Below are positions 27,001 through 33,666 of a stretch of DNA of 47,721 bases, piece by piece (the first letter of the stretch is position 1; each line of letters begins with the position of its first letter). This stretch comes from an uncultured Rickettsiales bacterium (GTDB taxonomy: Bacteria; Pseudomonadota; Alphaproteobacteria; Rickettsiales; Deianiraeaceae): assembly GCA_946413485.1 (NCBI GenBank), contig CAMKKS010000003.1, positions 1-47,721 of the forward strand, in the 5' to 3' direction. The notes under the pieces are model-generated. The model did not search any database, was not told the origin of the DNA, and saw nothing but the letters and a program-made list of their open reading frames with translations. The position numbers were made by a program, and so were the translations under genes.

Positions 27001-29556
27001 TTTTATAAGAATTGGGTATTGAGAACTAATTGTGATTGGAATAGTTTGTCCAGCTTTAACTGAAAAAGGAAACCATTGAATTGGTATTATACCATTATCA
27101 TCTTTATTAAAAAATAATTCATTACTTGATTTGTATGTATAATATTTTCCGTCTATTCTACAATCATCTGGTACTATTTTGAATTGTTTTTTTGATTTTT
27201 CTTCTAAGTCGTCATAACCATCTGGTTTTTTAGTATAAACAACACTATCTTCAAAAATTTGTAGATTTGGAAAAACTTCATCAACACATTCAATTGATAC
27301 AACATCGTCACTTGCGACCGGTAATAAACCATAATCAAGACCAACATTTTCTGTACTATTTGCTGGATATATTTTAGGAATATAAATTGAACCACCCATA
27401 TATTTTTGAATAGCATCTACGTTAGCTAAGTATGCAGGTTTTGTTGCATCAAAAACTTCAGCTTTAGTGAATTTTATATCGCTGATTATTGCTAAATCAT
27501 TATTATAACCATCGCAAAAACTATGCCAATTATCGTTAGTTTTATAATTAGGAGTTTCAATATGATAACAATTGCCTTGTGCTATCATACTTGGATTACA
27601 AATAATTGAGGTTATTAAACTTGTTCTACAATCTTTACCATATAATACATCATCGCACATGAAATAACCAGTTCCTTGTTCTTTGCTTTCAACTTTTGTT
27701 GAATTTGTGAAATCGTTACAACAAGCAAGTTTTGTAGCTTCAACTCTTCTATATCCAGGAACATCGTTAGTATTTGTTTCCATAATACATGGTAGTCTAA
27801 CTTGTTTCCAAAACATATTATCTGGTTTTACATAATCTATTCTGTCGGCATCAAGTAAATTTTCATCAATAGCATAATACATTGTATTATCTGAATCATC
27901 ATATTTTGCGCCGGCTCTTAAATCTGCTTCTTTTCTTCTTCTATGTTGGTAGTCAACACAAGATATAACAGATGGATTTTGCAATGTTGAACTTATTTTT
28001 TTTGCTTCACCATCATCTTTATAAAGCTGTACTGCGCAATCTTTTGGACATTCACCAGTGCTTTCATCTAAATTATAACTATCTTTTCTCGGACATAGAT
28101 TTGTACAATAGTTTATTTCTTTTTCACTTGCATCATAGTCAAGCCAATCATAATTATCTTTTTTAATTTTATGTAGATTATATTCAATGTTTCTTGGAGC
28201 CATTCGACAAAATTGTTGCTGTTTTGAGGTTTCTTTGCAGGTCGTTAATGAAGATAAAGGAATAAATCTATTTTTATACTCACCTTGTTGAAAACATTCA
28301 CGATTGTTATAGATATTGTTTTTACCCGAACCATATATCTCATTGTATGTTTTAAATATAACCATAATTGGACTTTTTGGGGTGAGTTTATCATCTTCTG
28401 TGCCTATTGTGCCAAATTTATACTCGCTACAAACACTTCCATCGTTGTTGTCCGTTTTACCACCAAATATACACATATAGTAATTTTGTTTATATTCTTC
28501 GTCTGTTAGCTGTATTGATTTTCCTTGTTCATTTTCTTGTTGTTCTAATATTCTCCTTAAACATTCTTCATCGGGTGTTTTATCTTTGTCAAAACATTCA
28601 TCTATTGGCCCTGAAATTGATGAATCTTTAGCTTTTGATTTTGCAATTAATAATTGCATTATTTCCTCGTCTGTTTTGCTAACTTGTTCTTCGAATTGCG
28701 GGTAGTTTTCAATTATTATTGGTGTTACTCTTCTTTTGTATTGTAATTTTTTTTCATTGTAATCAAAAGTACAAACATACCATAAAATACCATTTTTTGA
28801 TTGAACTTTACAAGATAAATTATTGTGGCCTACGTCGACAGTTACGATTTTATTTACTATATTATAATTTTCATCAATCCATTTATGAAAAATAATTTTT
28901 TTTGGAAAATACCAAATATAATTTATTCTTTCTGGCGTTTGTGTCGGTTTACAACTTGAAGACATATTCGTAATTTGTTCTGAAGTTAGTTCTACTTTTG
29001 CACCATTATCATCGTTAACTTCATATTTATAATCATATTCATGAGTTCCATCTGTTTTATATTTAATTATTTGTGTTATTTTACTTGGTTGTTTTGAAGT
29101 GACTGTATTTTCCGTTTTTTTTATTTCAGAACCACTAGTTAAACTACTATTAAGTTTTACATAGTCGTTTAATTTAACGTTTAACATTTGCGATGTGCCA
29201 GCTAAAATTACACTATCACTTACCTCCATTGTAAATTTATTCCCTGATTTAACAATTACATCATTGTTTAATTGAGTTTTTAATTCATACCAGAGATTTT
29301 CTTTTGCCATAGCTTCCGTTGTTCCATCATGCAATACATATGCACCAAATTGATTTTCTTGTTTAATTACATTTGGATTAATTGGTTTTGCTTTTGTAAA
29401 TTGAGTACTTTCCCAAAAACCACCTAAAATTGTTTCTTCAGGAGTGCGGCAACCATTGTTTCCACAACCCGATAACAACATTGAGATTATAGTTGAAAAC
29501 AAAGTAGTTGCAAAAATAGAAAAAATGTTTTTTTTTTTTACAAAAGACAGCACCAC
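21004..29556 (-). CDS. virB6: Giant VirB6/TrbL-family type IV secretion protein with lipoprotein signal
   Basis: VirB6 proteins are polytopic inner-membrane components of type IV secretion systems; Rickettsiales carry several enlarged paralogues. This one has 2850 residues. The N-terminus is a lipoprotein signal (helix about 10-28, lipobox LLSGC with Cys31). Residues about 32-2480 form a huge, Cys-rich extracytoplasmic region without recognised enzymatic domains. An Ala-rich hydrophobic stretch (about 1784-1850) interrupts it, and two DxDxDG-type loops lie at 2361-2378. Residues about 2484-2785 are the VirB6/TrbL membrane domain with several helices, including the VILYIVILIKMSLYLAIGPVVF segment. 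A polar Ser/Asn/Lys tail ends the protein. The start is a GTG (29556, with a second GTG at 29553); no ATG precedes the signal helix. It is divergent from the 674-residue protein at 29663. Confidence 0.88.
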   Translation of the reverse strand: MVLSFVKKKNIFSIFATTLFSTIISMLLSGCGNNGCRTPEETILGGFWESTQFTKAKPINPNVIKQENQFGAYVLHDGTTEAMAKENLWYELKTQLNNDVIVKSGNKFTMEVSDSVILAGTSQMLNVKLNDYVKLNSSLTSGSEIKKTENTVTSKQPSKITQIIKYKTDGTHEYDYKYEVNDDNGAKVELTSEQITNMSSSCKPTQTPERINYIWYFPKKIIFHKWIDENYNIVNKIVTVDVGHNNLSCKVQSKNGILWYVCTFDYNEKKLQYKRRVTPIIIENYPQFEEQVSKTDEEIMQLLIAKSKAKDSSISGPIDECFDKDKTPDEECLRRILEQQENEQGKSIQLTDEEYKQNYYMCIFGGKTDNNDGSVCSEYKFGTIGTEDDKLTPKSPIMVIFKTYNEIYGSGKNNIYNNRECFQQGEYKNRFIPLSSLTTCKETSKQQQFCRMAPRNIEYNLHKIKKDNYDWLDYDASEKEINYCTNLCPRKDSYNLDESTGECPKDCAVQLYKDDGEAKKISSTLQNPSVISCVDYQHRRRKEADLRAGAKYDDSDNTMYYAIDENLLDADRIDYVKPDNMFWKQVRLPCIMETNTNDVPGYRRVEATKLACCNDFTNSTKVESKEQGTGYFMCDDVLYGKDCRTSLITSIICNPSMIAQGNCYHIETPNYKTNDNWHSFCDGYNNDLAIISDIKFTKAEVFDATKPAYLANVDAIQKYMGGSIYIPKIYPANSTENVGLDYGLLPVASDDVVSIECVDEVFPNLQIFEDSVVYTKKPDGYDDLEEKSKKQFKIVPDDCRIDGKYYTYKSSNELFFNKDDNGIIPIQWFPFSVKAGQTIPITISSQYPILIKSGDQYIEMRNGNGLMVYIEPDEEEDSNGSLYSDPEMWQCNMGLGGSYGYYRPYEYSKYAVYSETRNPRKIATPNELWWYCDDERPMWFSGYDFKNVKTGKPVYMHTYDTKDVVKFLPKYNSDGGIIPPEESSVEKVGCNEDSLPKSMIIDGKFYDHTSITGLLYDERYGPQYVYSDGNTQQTIPVSDVSITNKTYEKYEPKIIVVDLPEEGLTNVQIQANTKDKKYNNLVRTYKKNGNNILQAYYEFDYFSKHYKIRIEDSIVHKPAICYNEGEAKPTDTLSDDEILEITNINFVNDSKYYVLNKSENSSEIFTRFGPFSGMHINTSGLLLPAIYTTEGACLDHFIYDEQHKDSPEGYKEMSTWYGVDETHILRKNLSKPWRVEFTTPAFEHNGGEHLIEEKQDNSTGTLSSCYNKVNFESCGPTDVPDIILVDLSKTNNAKKKTISGSVVLYKDENFIQYTPKYYYIVTFPPLGWNDYQLNKDDPMISSIKCGDYSNCNDEIPVIEVTVNGVQYRIEDGDVINDSVVKISKMKQKSILSFDIITNGTNYNAGNYTIEDPVLDKNAICFTSSKICESYLDKYIGIDTITDSSEICENESCKTKDEYLFSLSKAPYIVACQNDKTLDVDDKTETTSIYSRPYETGKIYPELSSNETGGFVLKTNIHSFVNNQYFARCVPSWITPKWMIMEQPNDPSTFYTGNSAVSGTYIAPSDTNWNIDSVKNKYHLNSIWRSYGGIVKNAVINQKCDTKTLSDGTTYKINCELKNVDTFNANFTARYPKQLIMVKPIVNDPINTSDDECQISITGTKNASTKIKMNSPFGFSSSIINSYSLDKKEAENNIPGVQAKETVNGDGKRGEEFFKQSEFQRNMIGAGILTPSWNTLSLSNGSSAVFDKGDRINFNTTGNYYVSGALSHKSQAYCIIRTTWTEVGAISMYALALQHELAAGVALSVAIMETKAAIAAGIIGAWPLLVKAAALYATSAALQAASIGFMVAGTEIAEAPSGTMQTEKASGAKRSCGVATAFKVVPIPPAACLKGYLIKCNNDRINDYIGSGMNEKTLLYCKSEESVDFRTNRMKVGACNKNVKNIDNKSFIEKRPQRYKSSDAKYPNTLVDAVGKWSNLENIYEENCGVCIKRKSIYSYNGIVYSVDDLTTMPKMVRTSEHCKNYIDDDGNTYTWTQNIKMIKPFDNYTYSNKKIVFDSINDILSKKISACDPDNNYSISFDDKNIMNNFKIAFLKMQIRDLDSCISNMTTIYSYGLSSSETTDECKDKISDDLENMAKASCNEILAISKNIDGNEYYDYIFSQNATSAICQDDKYNRTVSANDNQFGSVTRFDAGNILSEYGYGELTTDNSSTSDVTTNINLQIPTTIKGKSFKTAKLGFFLAGEDSDDPLRIYRNYRIINQDDLQRGYTLSVGNGAQVSKGKYLYYYIQPLNDQGRPDPLYNPNVLFSPSTSDYTTEKIASSDLVYSFKKYDKNDAGKISVISPRTGKLWVSILDSDKISPGDGDADGKYIEFTDNNEDGIASVNGNNVLYTHGGYYNVKANIQVESENSIDQAVSNDNIPGAANKLLTSYIIKPIKTIFVGDYLCKRCLINDPSKCETKPDDVKEEDWYTKNYKKVCDYDWSAGMLGKIASSFLKIHLLYVAWFSIVVFSVFMIGFQFITGEQKIDFNFMKKYLWRYALIMAFVNPQSLELYIKLFVKPAFNLAEGLSAFVAGSFSSEKYTALNPQDFIYSAFGPIDKILKFWINRYTLEKLLAILFSSWSGIIVIIILIMCFVFFMINVIEAVILYIVILIKMSLYLAIGPVVFLLLVHEKTSDKFSNWIKTIAACIAEQVMMFTGLSFFGTIYYYIIKGSMNFVYCWEPVIKIPILDITLFSMWRISGTMPVHMAELSGHVADDVAFNTKGFSFLTAFILFIITCMMSEFVDKTSTFGAKLFGQQSSMPNEIKQALGQVKTVISELPSKGVKAIKNIGPSSSSAGKNNNKKNNDEKRGT

Positions 29557-29662
29557 TTTAAAAAAAAATATCTTATATAATTTGCAAATATATTTTACCT
29601 GATTTAGTTTTGTATTAAAAGTTTTGCTTTTTTATTTTTTTTTGTTAAAATTATAAAAAATT

Positions 29663-31687
29663 ATGTTTAACAACAATGAAACAGTAGAGCGTGATACGAT
29701 TGTTAATAATGAGGAAAAAATTAATAAGAATAACTATGATAAAAAGAATATTTTTTCTCAAAAAAAGAACAAAAAAGAAGATAATGTTATGCAAGGATTA
29801 AGCTTGGAAGAAAAAAATGATGCAACTGCAAAATCTAAAGAAAGTGACAAAACAAAGAAAAAACAAAGATATAAGGAAAAAAGGAATAACGATCGTTATG
29901 TTGGTTCAAGTCCTTATGATCTTATAAGAGATCTTTATAATACAGCAAAAATTTCACCAGAAACAACGATGCTTGATAGTGATTTTATAAAGTATTTAGA
30001 AGATTATAAGGTAGATGAAAAATATAATAAAGCAATCCAAGATGCTATAAAAAATAAAAAAAAAGCAGATAAAATTAAAGACTATAAATTTAATTGGTCT
30101 CAGATGTTGGCAATTCCGATAATGAGATTGCTAGAGAATACCGATAAAGATGGAAAGATTTCAATAGGCGATTATAATGATTTCATTAATGGTCCTTTTA
30201 GAGATTTAAAAAATAGATTATTAGATGATTTAAATGCCAAAGATAGTGATGGAAAACCAACGGCTATTGTTGAGATGCAAGTTTTTATCAAAAAGGCCAT
30301 CGAGGAACTAAATAACATTGAAAACAATAATAATTTTGCTTTCAATCCAACACAGATGAGATACGATTTAGGTGATGTTTATAAAAACACAGTAAATATA
30401 TATAAAAATATATCATTTTTGCAAAAAATTATTATAGCAATTTATAATTTTTTTACATTTTCGAATTTTTATAAAGACATACCAGAAATGGCTGATTTAT
30501 CTAATAAAATAATTGAAGATGTTAACTCATATTACAATCTCCCATTAGAAGAAAGACAACTATTAGTTAATAGAATTATTCAAAAAATAGCAAGGATAAA
30601 ATACTTGTCTTCAAGAAATTTTTTTATTCCAAGTAGCGTAAAAGATTGTATTAAAAAAATAGAAGATAGTTTAGATGTTGCTGTTGAAACAAAGATAGAT
30701 TCAGTTGATGCGATTGTTTCTTTTATAAAATCATTTGGCGCCGATGCTGTAAAAAATGTTTGTATAAATTCAATAAATGAAGATTTAAATAAATGTTTGA
30801 TGGACAAAATATCTAAAGAAGTATCTAAAACCTACAAAAATGTCGGTGAATTAGAAGCGGGCGCCGTTGCAACTAGTGTTTTAAATTACGATGAAGACAC
30901 AAAGTACAAACCAATATCTGTTGATAGAAATATTTTTTATGAAGGAAAACTAAAGGATGAATACAATAAAATGGTAGGAAAAATAGATGAAATTTCTAGT
31001 TTAGAAGATATAAAAATTAAATGTAATAATAATTTAATAAAAGTAGATGCAATAAAAAAACAAACAAAAAAGATTATTGAAGGAATAAATATGTATTTTT
31101 CGTCTTATAGTAAACGTTTATTTGAGATGAAAAAAAATTACAGTTTGCTTGCAAGTTCCGGCGCAAATTATTCGGTAGAATATATAAACTCAAATATTAA
31201 AAATTTACAAATGAATTTTATAAATAATGTTGATAATGTTTTAAATAATTTTAAAAATTCGTTTTATGAATACGAAGATAATGAAAAGGAAAGAAAAAAA
31301 GTAATAAATTCAACTGATAAAAAATTTGCTGAGGAAAAAGAATATATTACAAAAATAATGAAAGAATACCTATATAAAGATGGACAACCAAAAATAGGTA
31401 AAGAGAATAATATTTTAGAGATAAAAGATATGTTGAGTGATATGAAAAATCCAGCAAAGCTTTCGTTTGAGTCTTGGGAAACAATAAATAAGATGGCTGA
31501 GCAACTAAAAAAACAAGTCGAAGACGAAAACAATCTTTTAAAATCAACAAGCGTTGCACAACCAAACAATAATTTGTTTGATTTAGCAAAAGATAAAATG
31601 GCTATAGAAAATAAGGTTTTAAATGATGTAATAAGTAAAGGTCATCGTTTCTTTAGCAGAGGCGGTAACCAGAGAGATATAGAATAA
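29663..31687 (+). CDS. Hypothetical 674-residue protein with an EF-hand-like loop
   Basis: I do not recognise a family. The first 80 residues are very hydrophilic and basic (runs of KKNKKEDN and KTKKKQRYKEK). Residues 159-170 (NTDKDGKISIGD) fit the 12-position EF-hand calcium loop, with N, D, D at positions 1, 3 and 5, Gly at 6, Ile at 8 and Asp at 12. A moderately hydrophobic stretch occurs near 250-270. The C-terminal 300 residues look like long charged helices, possibly coiled coil, and the end is polar and basic (FFSRGGNQRDIE). There is no signal peptide. The gene is divergent from the VirB6 giant by 106 bases, so it could be a secreted effector or an accessory factor; that is inference from position only. 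Confidence 0.6.
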   Translation: MFNNNETVERDTIVNNEEKINKNNYDKKNIFSQKKNKKEDNVMQGLSLEEKNDATAKSKESDKTKKKQRYKEKRNNDRYVGSSPYDLIRDLYNTAKISPETTMLDSDFIKYLEDYKVDEKYNKAIQDAIKNKKKADKIKDYKFNWSQMLAIPIMRLLENTDKDGKISIGDYNDFINGPFRDLKNRLLDDLNAKDSDGKPTAIVEMQVFIKKAIEELNNIENNNNFAFNPTQMRYDLGDVYKNTVNIYKNISFLQKIIIAIYNFFTFSNFYKDIPEMADLSNKIIEDVNSYYNLPLEERQLLVNRIIQKIARIKYLSSRNFFIPSSVKDCIKKIEDSLDVAVETKIDSVDAIVSFIKSFGADAVKNVCINSINEDLNKCLMDKISKEVSKTYKNVGELEAGAVATSVLNYDEDTKYKPISVDRNIFYEGKLKDEYNKMVGKIDEISSLEDIKIKCNNNLIKVDAIKKQTKKIIEGINMYFSSYSKRLFEMKKNYSLLASSGANYSVEYINSNIKNLQMNFINNVDNVLNNFKNSFYEYEDNEKERKKVINSTDKKFAEEKEYITKIMKEYLYKDGQPKIGKENNILEIKDMLSDMKNPAKLSFESWETINKMAEQLKKQVEDENNLLKSTSVAQPNNNLFDLAKDKMAIENKVLNDVISKGHRFFSRGGNQRDIE

Positions 31688-31701
31688 TAATTTTTGCATT
31701 C

Positions 31702-31730
31702 TTGACTATTATTAAAATAATACTTAACAT
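31702..31730 (+). promoter_or_regulatory. Predicted promoter of the DUF2061-like gene
   Basis: TTGACT (31702-31707), a 17-base spacer and TAACAT (31725-31730, four of six consensus positions) would start transcription around 31737, giving an almost leaderless mRNA for ATG 31739. The -35 is good and the -10 only fair. Confidence 0.35.
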
Positions 31731-31738
31731 TAAGTGTT

Positions 31739-31969
31739 ATGCGTTTTCATTTAACAACGAGTTCGACACATTCAACGTTATTAAGAACTGTAATATTTAC
31801 ATTTGGACATTATTTTATAGATACTTCTGTTACACATTTTGTGACGGGTGCGCCATGGCATCTTGCTTTTACTTCAAGTATTATAGGCCCTGTTTTAAAT
31901 GCGGTGTGGTATTTTATACTAGATAGGTTTTTTTTCTCTTTTTTAATTAAAAAAATAAAACATAAATAA
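31739..31969 (+). CDS. DUF2061-like small membrane protein
   Basis: The 76-residue product starts with a polar N-terminus and has two hydrophobic helices (about 17-38 and 41-62), then a basic tail (LIKKIKHK). The layout LLRTVIFTFGHYFIDTSVTHFVTG, then LAFTSSIIGPVLNAVWYFILDRFF, resembles DUF2061 proteins, which carry RS..K..TWR..... followed by ..ITG....A......E...K...Y..HER. The match is to general pattern rather than an exact signature, and the function of the family is unknown. An overlapping frame at 31702 lacks such a pattern and is rejected. Confidence 0.5.
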   Translation: MRFHLTTSSTHSTLLRTVIFTFGHYFIDTSVTHFVTGAPWHLAFTSSIIGPVLNAVWYFILDRFFFSFLIKKIKHK

Positions 31970-32030
31970 AACAAAAAGAATAAATATAAATAACAAAAAA
32001 GACAAAACCATTTTTGCTTTTAACCGGAAA

Positions 32031-32044
32031 ATAAACATGTTTAT
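32031..32044. repeat. 14-bp perfect palindrome ATAAACATGTTTAT
   Basis: A perfect palindrome with no loop lies in the 158-base region between two convergent genes (ends at 31969 and 32128). Stem length and the lack of a loop and T-run do not fit an intrinsic terminator; a protein-binding dyad or chance are the alternatives. Confidence 0.4.
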
Positions 32045-32090
32045 GTATTTGATAATGTGTAAAAAATAATATATTCTAGATGCGTGGTTT

Positions 32091-32103
32091 TTATTGACAA
32101 TAA
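32091..32103. promoter_or_regulatory. Palindrome TTATTGACAATAA between convergent genes
   Basis: This is the same 13-mer, symmetric around its central A, that occurs in front of rplK (5301-5313) and of the iscU-iscA fusion (33622-33634). Here it contains a plus-strand TTGACA at 32094-32099, although no plus-strand gene follows; the next gene is on the other strand and ends at 32128. It may belong to an unannotated RNA or antisense promoter, or be a protein-binding site. The -10 region is poor (TACAAG at 19 bases). Confidence 0.45.
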
Positions 32104-32127
32104 AAAATACAATTTTGGTACAAGATT

Positions 32128-33561
32128 TTATCTTATTAAAGCTTGGTTGGCGGTAAGATTATCCAAGTTAATGAGTTGACCATTTGTTGTAGGTTTGTTT
32201 TCGGTTTGTGTATTTTGCGTGTTTTGCTCTGCGTTCGCTTCTTTCGTTTCTTCATTATTAATATTGCTATTATCTATATTTTGATTAATATTCTCATTTT
32301 CATTATTTGTTTGTGTTACTGAGTTTTCATTATTTGTGTTGTCAACATTGATATTTTTATTTGTTTGTAATGTATTAAGAATACTATTTATATCAATATT
32401 CTTATTATTATTTTCTGTTTCTAAGCTTTCATTATTTGTTTCATTCGTTTCTTTTTTTTGTTGTTGGTTTATTTGTTTTTGCAATAATTCTTGAAGCTGT
32501 TGTTTTTGTTTTAAAAGATTTCTTTTTTCTTCCAATTGTCTTTTTTTTTCATCATCTTTAAACATTGGTGGTACGATTACTGGTTGTTCTATTTCTTTCT
32601 CTTTCTCAGAAGTTACTATTTCCTTATTATTAGTATTAATATTTTCATTTTTATTATCTTCTTTTATTAAGTTTTCGGCGTTTTGATTTTTATTTGTTTC
32701 TTGTGTTTCTTTTTGTTGTTGCCCATTTGTTTCTTTTTTTTGTTGTTGTTCATTTGTTGTTTTTGTTTCTTTGCTATTGTTTTGTTGTTTATTATTGTTA
32801 ATTGCCATGTTTTCAACAGATTTTCTTGTTTGTTCGGCTGACTTAGTTAAATTTTCAATATTTTTCGAATTATTTTGTCTTCTTAATTCATTAATCATAT
32901 TTTTAACACGAGTGGCTACTGTTAATATTGCAAAAAAACCACCTAATGAAAAACCAATTATTTTTAAAACCCAAAGTTGTGGTACAACAAAGCCAGCTAT
33001 AGTTATAGCGGTTGACAAAAAACCAAGGCCAAAGCATAAATAACTTATTGAGGAAGATAATTTAGATCTACTTGCTTTTTTTTCTGCAATTTTGTTGTTT
33101 AGCACTTGTAAGCAGTCTAGCATACAAGAACCATCCATTTTTTTATCATTTACTATCAGTTGAGGTAGCTTTATAAGCTCGGAGTATTCAATTTCTATTG
33201 GATATTCAGTTTTATTGTTAATATCATAATTGTGATGTAAAATTTGGGCTAATTGAATTTTATCATTATTTGATGCATTTTTAAACATTTCATCAATATC
33301 TGATTTTTTAAATGAAAAAACCGTTCCAAATTGAATGCCATAAGGATTGCCAAAAGCAATATTCATGAAAGAATTTTTATTAGCACAGTTATACGCAACA
33401 TTGATTGGACCATAAATATTTTCTAAGTAATTATGTATTTTGATAATCAAATCCGTGTTTATTTTTTGATCATTATTATTTTGTTTTTGTTGTTCTGGTG
33501 TTGCGTTTGTTTGTTTTTTTTGTTCCGGCACTGCATTTGTTTGTTTTTTTTGTTCTTGCAT
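32128..33561 (-). CDS. Asn/Gln-rich hypothetical protein with a two-helix hydrophobic hairpin
   Basis: This protein of about 477 residues has no recognised domain. From ATG 33561 the N-terminus has three degenerate copies of a 10-residue unit (AMQEQKKQTN, AVPEQKKQTN, ATPEQQKQNN). A compact globular segment follows (about 30-160). Then come two adjacent hydrophobic helices (about 176-197 and 200-220) and a low-complexity Asn/Gln/Glu/Lys-rich tail of more than 250 residues with a coiled-coil-like stretch. A TTG at 33579 gives six more residues but ATG is preferred. No signal peptide is seen. The paired helices followed by a hydrophilic tail recall inclusion-membrane-type secreted proteins of intracellular bacteria; this is only a shape similarity. 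Confidence 0.6.
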   Translation of the reverse strand: MQEQKKQTNAVPEQKKQTNATPEQQKQNNNDQKINTDLIIKIHNYLENIYGPINVAYNCANKNSFMNIAFGNPYGIQFGTVFSFKKSDIDEMFKNASNNDKIQLAQILHHNYDINNKTEYPIEIEYSELIKLPQLIVNDKKMDGSCMLDCLQVLNNKIAEKKASRSKLSSSISYLCFGLGFLSTAITIAGFVVPQLWVLKIIGFSLGGFFAILTVATRVKNMINELRRQNNSKNIENLTKSAEQTRKSVENMAINNNKQQNNSKETKTTNEQQQKKETNGQQQKETQETNKNQNAENLIKEDNKNENINTNNKEIVTSEKEKEIEQPVIVPPMFKDDEKKRQLEEKRNLLKQKQQLQELLQKQINQQQKKETNETNNESLETENNNKNIDINSILNTLQTNKNINVDNTNNENSVTQTNNENENINQNIDNSNINNEETKEANAEQNTQNTQTENKPTTNGQLINLDNLTANQALIR

Positions 33562-33565
33562 CGCA
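33476..33565. repeat. 30-bp coding tandem repeats
   Basis: Units at 33506-33535 and 33536-33565 are near-identical 30-base repeats, preceded by a degenerate copy at 33476-33505. They encode the 10-residue Pro/Glu/Gln/Lys units at the N-terminus of the gene at 32128-33561 and probably vary in copy number by slippage. The start codon lies inside the array. Confidence 0.75.
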
Positions 33566-33621
33566 TTTATTTTAAACAAAAAATATTTAATATCAAAATT
33601 AATATTTAGATTTTACTTCCA

Positions 33622-33654
33622 TTATTGACAATAAATATTATATATTGATATATA
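33622..33654 (+). promoter_or_regulatory. Predicted promoter and palindrome upstream of the iscU-iscA fusion
   Basis: The palindrome TTATTGACAATAA (33622-33634) contains the -35 TTGACA (33625-33630). After 18 bases TATATA (33649-33654) makes a good -10. Transcription would start around 33661, leaving a leader of about 6 bases before ATG 33667 and no room for a Shine-Dalgarno sequence. Confidence 0.55.
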
Positions 33655-33666
33655 TATTCAAATATA

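Noticed and set aside
31702-31926. Alternative 74-codon plus-strand frame
   Set aside because: It overlaps the DUF2061-like frame at 31739-31969, which has better membrane-protein structure, and begins inside the predicted promoter.
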